NCBI GenBank assembly: GCA_020073665.1
Contig: JAIQEU010000027.1
Coordinates: 1-64,000, forward strand
Origin: Terriglobia bacterium
GTDB taxonomy: Bacteria; Acidobacteriota; Terriglobia; Terriglobales; Acidobacteriaceae
Direction of reading: 5' to 3'
DNA: 64,000 bases
The translations under genes and the position numbers were made by a program. Positions 59,493-64,000 of the stretch are shown piece by piece. The notes below the pieces were generated by a model. The model worked only from the letters and a program-made list of their open reading frames with translations, searched no databases and was not told the origin of the DNA. How positions within the stretch are numbered: the stretch's first letter is position 1; every line of letters begins with the position of its first letter.

Positions 59493-61586
59493 ATGCAGGC
59501 TGATTCTACAACCCCTACCGACAATGCTCTCCAGGAGCAAGCCGTGACTGGTGAAACCTCCAGCCGGCAGGCGCCACAGCCACACTGGCTGCTGGAGAGG
59601 GGGGCTCCCATCTTTTTCACGGTCCTGCTACTTGCCCAGCTGTTGCTGAGTGTTCACCAACTGTCGCAAACCAGCGATGAAGCCGACCACCTGCACGCGG
59701 GCTATCGCTACTGGAAGTGCTCCGACTACGGCTTCAATCCCGAACATCCGCCGCTGGTAAAACTGGTAGCGGCGGCGCCACTGCTCGTCAGAAATTTTCA
59801 CGACCCGCTTCCGCAGGCCTGTGGCAATGTCCGAAGAAAAGACATCGACTTCGAAGCCGCACGCCGCTTCCTGTATTCGACCGAAAACCCAGCGTCTATC
59901 CTCTTTCGTGCCCGGGTAGCAGTCTCTATCTTTTCGGTGGCTCTCTTTATTTGCGTCTGGTGCATGGCCAAGCGGATGTTTGGTCTTACGGCGGCGGTGT
60001 TGGTATCTGTGATTGTGGTATTCGAGCCCAACATTCTTGCCAACGGGGCTTTGGTAACCACCGATGTCCCTCTGGCATTCGGCCTTTTGTTCGCGGTCTA
60101 CTCCTTCTATTTGTGCGTGCAGCGGCGCACCCTGCCATACGTCGCTTTGGGAGGACTCGCCGTGGGTATCACCCTGGCAGTGAAACACTCCGGGGTGCTG
60201 GTTGCGCCCATCCTGCTCGCGTTGGCGGTGGCCGAACCATTCGTCACCGAGAAAATCAATCGCTGGCGCCGGTGCGGCACCAACCTGGCCATGCTCGCCG
60301 CGGCTTTTGCGATCGGCATCCTGGTTTTATGGGCGACTTACGATGGCCGCTTCTCCGCCCGGCCGGATGCTTCTCCGATGTATGACGAAGCGAACTACCT
60401 CGAGGCCCACGGATTTCTGCCCACGGTCGCAGTACCGGCGTTGCTGAAAGCTCGCGTCCTCCCGGAAAGCTATCTGGTCGGCCTTCACGAGGTTCTCGCC
60501 GAATCCGAGGAGGGCCGCTCCGTCTACGTCCTCGGCCGCATCTATCCCAAGGGCCGCTGGTTCTACTTCCCGGTGGCTTTCACCATCAAGACCACAATCG
60601 GGTTCATGCTGCTGGTAATCCTCGGAGCAGCATGCCGGCGATTCTGGTCGCAGTACAGACGCGAGGCTCTATTCGTTGCACTCCCTCCGGCGATATTCCT
60701 GCTGTTCAGTCTGCAGTCGAACCTGAACATCGGCTTTCGTCACGTACTGCCGATGCTGCCTTTTCTAGCACTGTTGGCAGCGGCTGGCGTCTCCACCTGG
60801 GCGCAACGGCTCCGCTGGCGGTGGGTGATCGTGGGATTGCTCGTCGCCATGCATGCCTTCAGTTCAGCGCGCGTATTCCCCAACTATCTCTGTTATGCGA
60901 ACGAACTCTGGGGAGGCCCTTCGCAAGTGTACCGCTACCTGACCGATTCAAACGTGGACTGGGCACAGGCGCTGAACGAGGCGAGAAGTTACGTGGCGAA
61001 GTATCCCGGCGAAAAGTGCTGGGCCGTATTTCCCTACCACATCGACGTCCGCGACTACGGGCTTCCCTGCCTGGATTTTGAGCATCCCGTCATGCAAGGA
61101 CAGACGCTCACCCCGATCCCACCGCGGCTGAAAGGCGTGTTCCTGGTCAGTGCCCGGTCGCTATCGTTGCTCAACCCCCCGGAATACGGATTCCACTATG
61201 CCACCCCCTTCGTGAACCAGACTCCGACGGCCAAGATCGGCGGCAGCGCGATGTTACTCTACGTCGGTGAGTTTGATATGTCCGTTCCTGCCGCCATGCG
61301 CCAAGTCCTGATCGCCCATGAGGAACTTGTTCGAGGAGATATCGAACAGGCAATTGCCGATTCGCGAAGAGCGGTCGAACTGCTGCCCGTCAGCGGACAG
61401 GCACACTTCGCGCTTTGCGCTACCTTGTCCGCAAGAGGTAATTTCGATGAGGCCACCAGCGAATGCAGGCTTGCGTTTGAACTCTTGAACCGGCATCCCG
61501 AACTGAACAGCAAGGGCATCAAGGACCTTACCAGCTTCATGAGAAGGCGAGGGATGGAGTTGAGCAGCCACGCCACCACGAACTAG
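59493..61586 (+). CDS. GT-C/PMT-type membrane glycosyltransferase with C-terminal TPR-like tail
   Basis: This 697-residue protein has a disordered N-terminus, then about eleven membrane helices. The first loop contains SDEADHLHAGYRYWK and FNPEHPPLVKL, the acidic GT-C/PMT motif. The last 100 residues are soluble helices (LIAHEELVRGDIEQAIADSR, AHFALCATLSARGNFDEATS), matching a TPR pair. It probably transfers a sugar from a lipid carrier outside the membrane. It is followed 8 bases later by another membrane protein gene. Confidence 0.82.
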   Translation: MQADSTTPTDNALQEQAVTGETSSRQAPQPHWLLERGAPIFFTVLLLAQLLLSVHQLSQTSDEADHLHAGYRYWKCSDYGFNPEHPPLVKLVAAAPLLVRNFHDPLPQACGNVRRKDIDFEAARRFLYSTENPASILFRARVAVSIFSVALFICVWCMAKRMFGLTAAVLVSVIVVFEPNILANGALVTTDVPLAFGLLFAVYSFYLCVQRRTLPYVALGGLAVGITLAVKHSGVLVAPILLALAVAEPFVTEKINRWRRCGTNLAMLAAAFAIGILVLWATYDGRFSARPDASPMYDEANYLEAHGFLPTVAVPALLKARVLPESYLVGLHEVLAESEEGRSVYVLGRIYPKGRWFYFPVAFTIKTTIGFMLLVILGAACRRFWSQYRREALFVALPPAIFLLFSLQSNLNIGFRHVLPMLPFLALLAAAGVSTWAQRLRWRWVIVGLLVAMHAFSSARVFPNYLCYANELWGGPSQVYRYLTDSNVDWAQALNEARSYVAKYPGEKCWAVFPYHIDVRDYGLPCLDFEHPVMQGQTLTPIPPRLKGVFLVSARSLSLLNPPEYGFHYATPFVNQTPTAKIGGSAMLLYVGEFDMSVPAAMRQVLIAHEELVRGDIEQAIADSRRAVELLPVSGQAHFALCATLSARGNFDEATSECRLAFELLNRHPELNSKGIKDLTSFMRRRGMELSSHATTN

Positions 61587-61594
61587 CTGACCTG

Positions 61595-63103
61595 ATGCTG
61601 ATCTCACCCGCCACCACGATCCGCGAAACCAGCCCTCAGACCGACTCGCGGGCACAGCCACTCCGTCAGGTTGCGGCCTACGCTCTCGTCTCGCTGATTG
61701 TCCTCACCCCTTGCTTCTGGCACCCTCGCATCGAGGCGGGAGATCTCGCCAGTCACACCTACAATGCCTGGCTGGCAAACCTGGTACAGCAGGGCAAGGC
61801 GCCAGGGCTACAGTTGGAAACCCAGACCGGGAACCTGCTCTTTGACGTGCTTGCCCAGCACCTCGGCGCGGCGCTCGGATTTCCCGCCGCTGAGAAAATC
61901 GTCGCATCTTTATTCGTTCTGTGCTTCTTCTGGGGAGCTTTCACGCTGATTTCGGTTCTTGCAAACCGGCACGTCTGGGGTGTGGTGCCGCTGCTGATGA
62001 TGTTGACCTACAGCTGGACCCTGCAGATGGGGTTCATGAACTTCTATGCCTCGCTAGCGCTTGTATTCTGGGGATTGTCGCTGTGGTTGAGTTCGAAGCG
62101 ACGCCGCTGGTTGCTGCCCGTGGTGGCAATCCTTGCATGGATTGCCCATCCCCTGGGAGCGATTGTGTTGCTTGTCGCGATCGTCCTGATCGAAGTCCTG
62201 CAATGCATTGATCTGCGCTGGCACCTGCCTGTGGTGGTGGGCACGATCGTGATCCCAGCCGGAATTCGGGAATGGAGCGCGCAACATTACAGAATTCTCC
62301 CCAGCCGCCTGTCCGTTTACGTCCTCAGCGGCGCGAATCAGTTCATACTTTACCGTCAGACTTATTCCTATCTTGCGTATGGCACCGTTGTGTTCCTCCT
62401 GCTCTGCATTCTCTGGGGGTGGATCAAGACTGGGAAATCGGGCGAGTTCCGCACCCGCATCGTTTTTTCGGAGCTGCTGGTGCTGGCGCTGGCAATCGTT
62501 TACATGCTGCCGAATGGATTCTTCACCTCGCAGTACTCCGGCCCCGTAAATTTTCTGAACTCCCGCATGACCCTCGTGGTTCTTGGAGTGGCCGCCTGCC
62601 TGTGGGGCTTGACCTGTGTCACACGCTGGCAAGTCGCCGGCTTCGCTTCTCTGGCAGTGTGTTATTTTGCGCTTTTGTACCACGATACCGGGCGGCTCAA
62701 CCAACTGGAGAGTCAGGCAGTCGGATTAGTACAGCAACTTCCGAGCGCTTCGCGTGTCATCGCTGTTATTCAGTGGCCTGAATCACAGGTCACGATTCAC
62801 CATGTGGTGGATCGTGCGTGTATCGGCCACTGTTTCAGCTATGCGAATTACGAACCAGCGGCTGGGCAGTTCCGTCTTCGCGTCACCGGACCCAATGACA
62901 TCGTTCTCGACCAACCTGCGGCGAGCGACGCTGTACAGCAAGGTCGTTTTGTACCCCAACCGGAAGACTTACCCATTTATCAACTCTACCAATGCGGCTC
63001 GTCCGATCAATTGTGCGTGGACGCTCTGGAAGCCGGAGAACCAAATATCCGGGTTATCGCAGAACGCGGATGGCTGGCGCGATTCAAGAAAGGTCAGAAG
63101 TGA
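61595..63103 (+). CDS. Polytopic membrane protein, GT-C-like, unknown function
   Basis: This 502-residue protein has 10-12 hydrophobic helices. After the first helix comes RIEAGDLASHTYNAWLANLV, a loop with acidic residues in the place of a GT-C motif. A 120-residue C-terminal extracytoplasmic part contains several Cys (DRACIGHCFSYANYE, YQCGSSDQLCVDAL). It is probably cotranscribed with the preceding gene, and is possibly a glycosyltransferase or flippase-type protein. Confidence 0.72.
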   Translation: MLISPATTIRETSPQTDSRAQPLRQVAAYALVSLIVLTPCFWHPRIEAGDLASHTYNAWLANLVQQGKAPGLQLETQTGNLLFDVLAQHLGAALGFPAAEKIVASLFVLCFFWGAFTLISVLANRHVWGVVPLLMMLTYSWTLQMGFMNFYASLALVFWGLSLWLSSKRRRWLLPVVAILAWIAHPLGAIVLLVAIVLIEVLQCIDLRWHLPVVVGTIVIPAGIREWSAQHYRILPSRLSVYVLSGANQFILYRQTYSYLAYGTVVFLLLCILWGWIKTGKSGEFRTRIVFSELLVLALAIVYMLPNGFFTSQYSGPVNFLNSRMTLVVLGVAACLWGLTCVTRWQVAGFASLAVCYFALLYHDTGRLNQLESQAVGLVQQLPSASRVIAVIQWPESQVTIHHVVDRACIGHCFSYANYEPAAGQFRLRVTGPNDIVLDQPAASDAVQQGRFVPQPEDLPIYQLYQCGSSDQLCVDALEAGEPNIRVIAERGWLARFKKGQK

Positions 63104-63179
63104 ATGACCAGTTCCTCGGTTCCAGAAGAGACGACAGTCGATCCGTGTAGAATTGGCGCTCCATCGCCTTTGGCACTTT

Positions 63180-64000
63180 ATGACTTCTGGCGCAAACAAG
63201 GTTGATTCGGCGCCGGCTTCAGCCGAAATATCTCATCAGAAACATGGCCTATTTGTTGCCCTCGCCCTGGTGTGCCTGGTCTACGCCTTCCTGGCCGGCC
63301 TCCGGACCGTCACCGACTACGATCTCGGCTGGCAGATGGCCACCGGACGCTGGGTCGCGCAACACCACGCAATCTTCTCAACGGACGTCTTCTCCTATAC
63401 CGCGCAAGGACAACCCTGGATCTACCCCATCGTCTCAGGACTGATTTTCTACGCCGGTTTCCAGTTGGGCGGTTTTGCGCTGCTGTCATGGCTGGGAGCG
63501 GGAGCCTGCATGGGCACAGTCGCCCTGCTGCTGCGGCGCGGGTCGCTTCCGGTTGCGGCCTTTGCTGTCTTCGCGATCCCTCGCATCGCCGCTCGTACCG
63601 GCCCGCGCGCCGAGTTGTTTACGGTTGTCCTGTTCGCCGCTTTCCTCAGCATTCTGTGGCAGCAGTATCAGACTGGACGCGCACGTCTGTGGCTTCTGCC
63701 CTTGCTGATGATCGGCTGGGTGAACCTTCACCTGGGTTTTGTTTCCGGCCTCGCACTGCTTGGGGCATACGCCGGGGTCGAAATTCTGGAGATGGCGTTT
63801 CCCGGCGACCGTCGGAGCCACGCCCGCTCCAGACTCAAACAGTCGTATCCATGGATGCTTGCCACCTTTGCCGCGACGTTGCTGAATCCCTGGGGATGGA
63901 ACATCTATCGCGCGCTACTTCTCCAGGAAAGCGCGATGAAAACGCACTCGCAGTGGATTACGGAATGGGCCAGCGTCCGCCTGAATTGGGCATGGGCCAC
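63180..64000 (+). CDS. GT-C-like membrane protein, 3' truncated by window edge
   Basis: The frame opens at ATG 63180 and remains open to the last base. The product begins MTSGANKVDSAPASAEIS; after one helix (LFVALALVCLVYAFLAGL) comes TVTDYDLGWQMATGRWVAQH and TDVFSYTAQGQPWIYP, a conserved loop of acidobacterial membrane glycosyltransferase-like proteins. Several more helices follow. It is third in the run of membrane proteins starting at 59493. The C-terminus lies outside the window. Confidence 0.8.
   Translation, partial: MTSGANKVDSAPASAEISHQKHGLFVALALVCLVYAFLAGLRTVTDYDLGWQMATGRWVAQHHAIFSTDVFSYTAQGQPWIYPIVSGLIFYAGFQLGGFALLSWLGAGACMGTVALLLRRGSLPVAAFAVFAIPRIAARTGPRAELFTVVLFAAFLSILWQQYQTGRARLWLLPLLMIGWVNLHLGFVSGLALLGAYAGVEILEMAFPGDRRSHARSRLKQSYPWMLATFAATLLNPWGWNIYRALLLQESAMKTHSQWITEWASVRLNWAWA

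Noticed and set aside
1-64000. tRNA genes as integration targets
   Set aside because: I found no tRNA-like sequence with a T-loop GTTCRA and matching acceptor stem near the element ends. rnpB explains the duplication fully.

Overview
The window looks like a chromosome segment of an Acidobacteriota bacterium (Terriglobia-like; inference from gene content, no 16S present). Supporting features are a very large Oar-like TonB receptor with an N-terminal carboxypeptidase-regulatory domain, a Hanks kinase fused to a TolB-type propeller, a VWFA-related secreted protein, MacB-type permeases without a local ATPase, HpnI-like glycosyltransferases, and several GT-C membrane glycosyltransferases. All calls come from reading the sequence; no database search was possible.

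Left part (1-14.8 kb): a 5'-truncated lipase-like hydrolase, the TonB receptor, an unusual duplicated multicopper oxidase, an ABC1/UbiB-type kinase, a winged-helix/alpha-beta-hydrolase fusion, a methanethiol S-methyltransferase-like membrane enzyme and a Ser/Thr kinase. This stretch also holds scars that match the 3' end of the RNase P RNA gene (at about 8.41, 11.47 and 14.79 kb) and a perfect 57-bp direct repeat (8973 and 11549).

Middle part (14.79-45.38 kb): an integrative element of about 30.6 kb. Its right end abuts the 3' end of an intact rnpB (minus strand, about 45347-45749). A tyrosine integrase gene lies next to that end. A perfect 30-bp copy of the rnpB 3' end marks the left end at 14791, and a pair of GGACACTA(A) motifs lies inside each end. 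The cargo has several blocks. (a) A nitrite/NO module: copper nitrite reductase with an extra C-terminal cupredoxin, two cupins, a zinc-ribbon protein, a ferredoxin and two hemerythrin-like proteins, plus a PAS-LuxR regulator. (b) Small unknown genes separated by an interspersed repeat family. (c) A deaminase/Mth938/FmdB trio between 230-bp inverted repeats. (d) A foreign-looking FN3/beta-helix/metzincin surface protein broken by one amber codon, with a Pro/Thr-tailed secreted protein. (e) A plasmid- or phage-like module: XRE regulator, RuvC-like protein, DUF932-like, Gp88-like, replication-relaxation-like. (f) Defence-type genes: a DUF499-like remnant and an OLD-family nuclease.

Right part (45.9-64 kb): ordinary chromosomal genes for envelope and membrane glycosylation: two ABC permeases, two HpnI-like glycosyltransferases, an NAD-dependent sugar epimerase, ArnT/PMT-like enzymes, a hybrid sensor kinase, a VWFA protein and paired TPR proteins. 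The last gene runs off the window.
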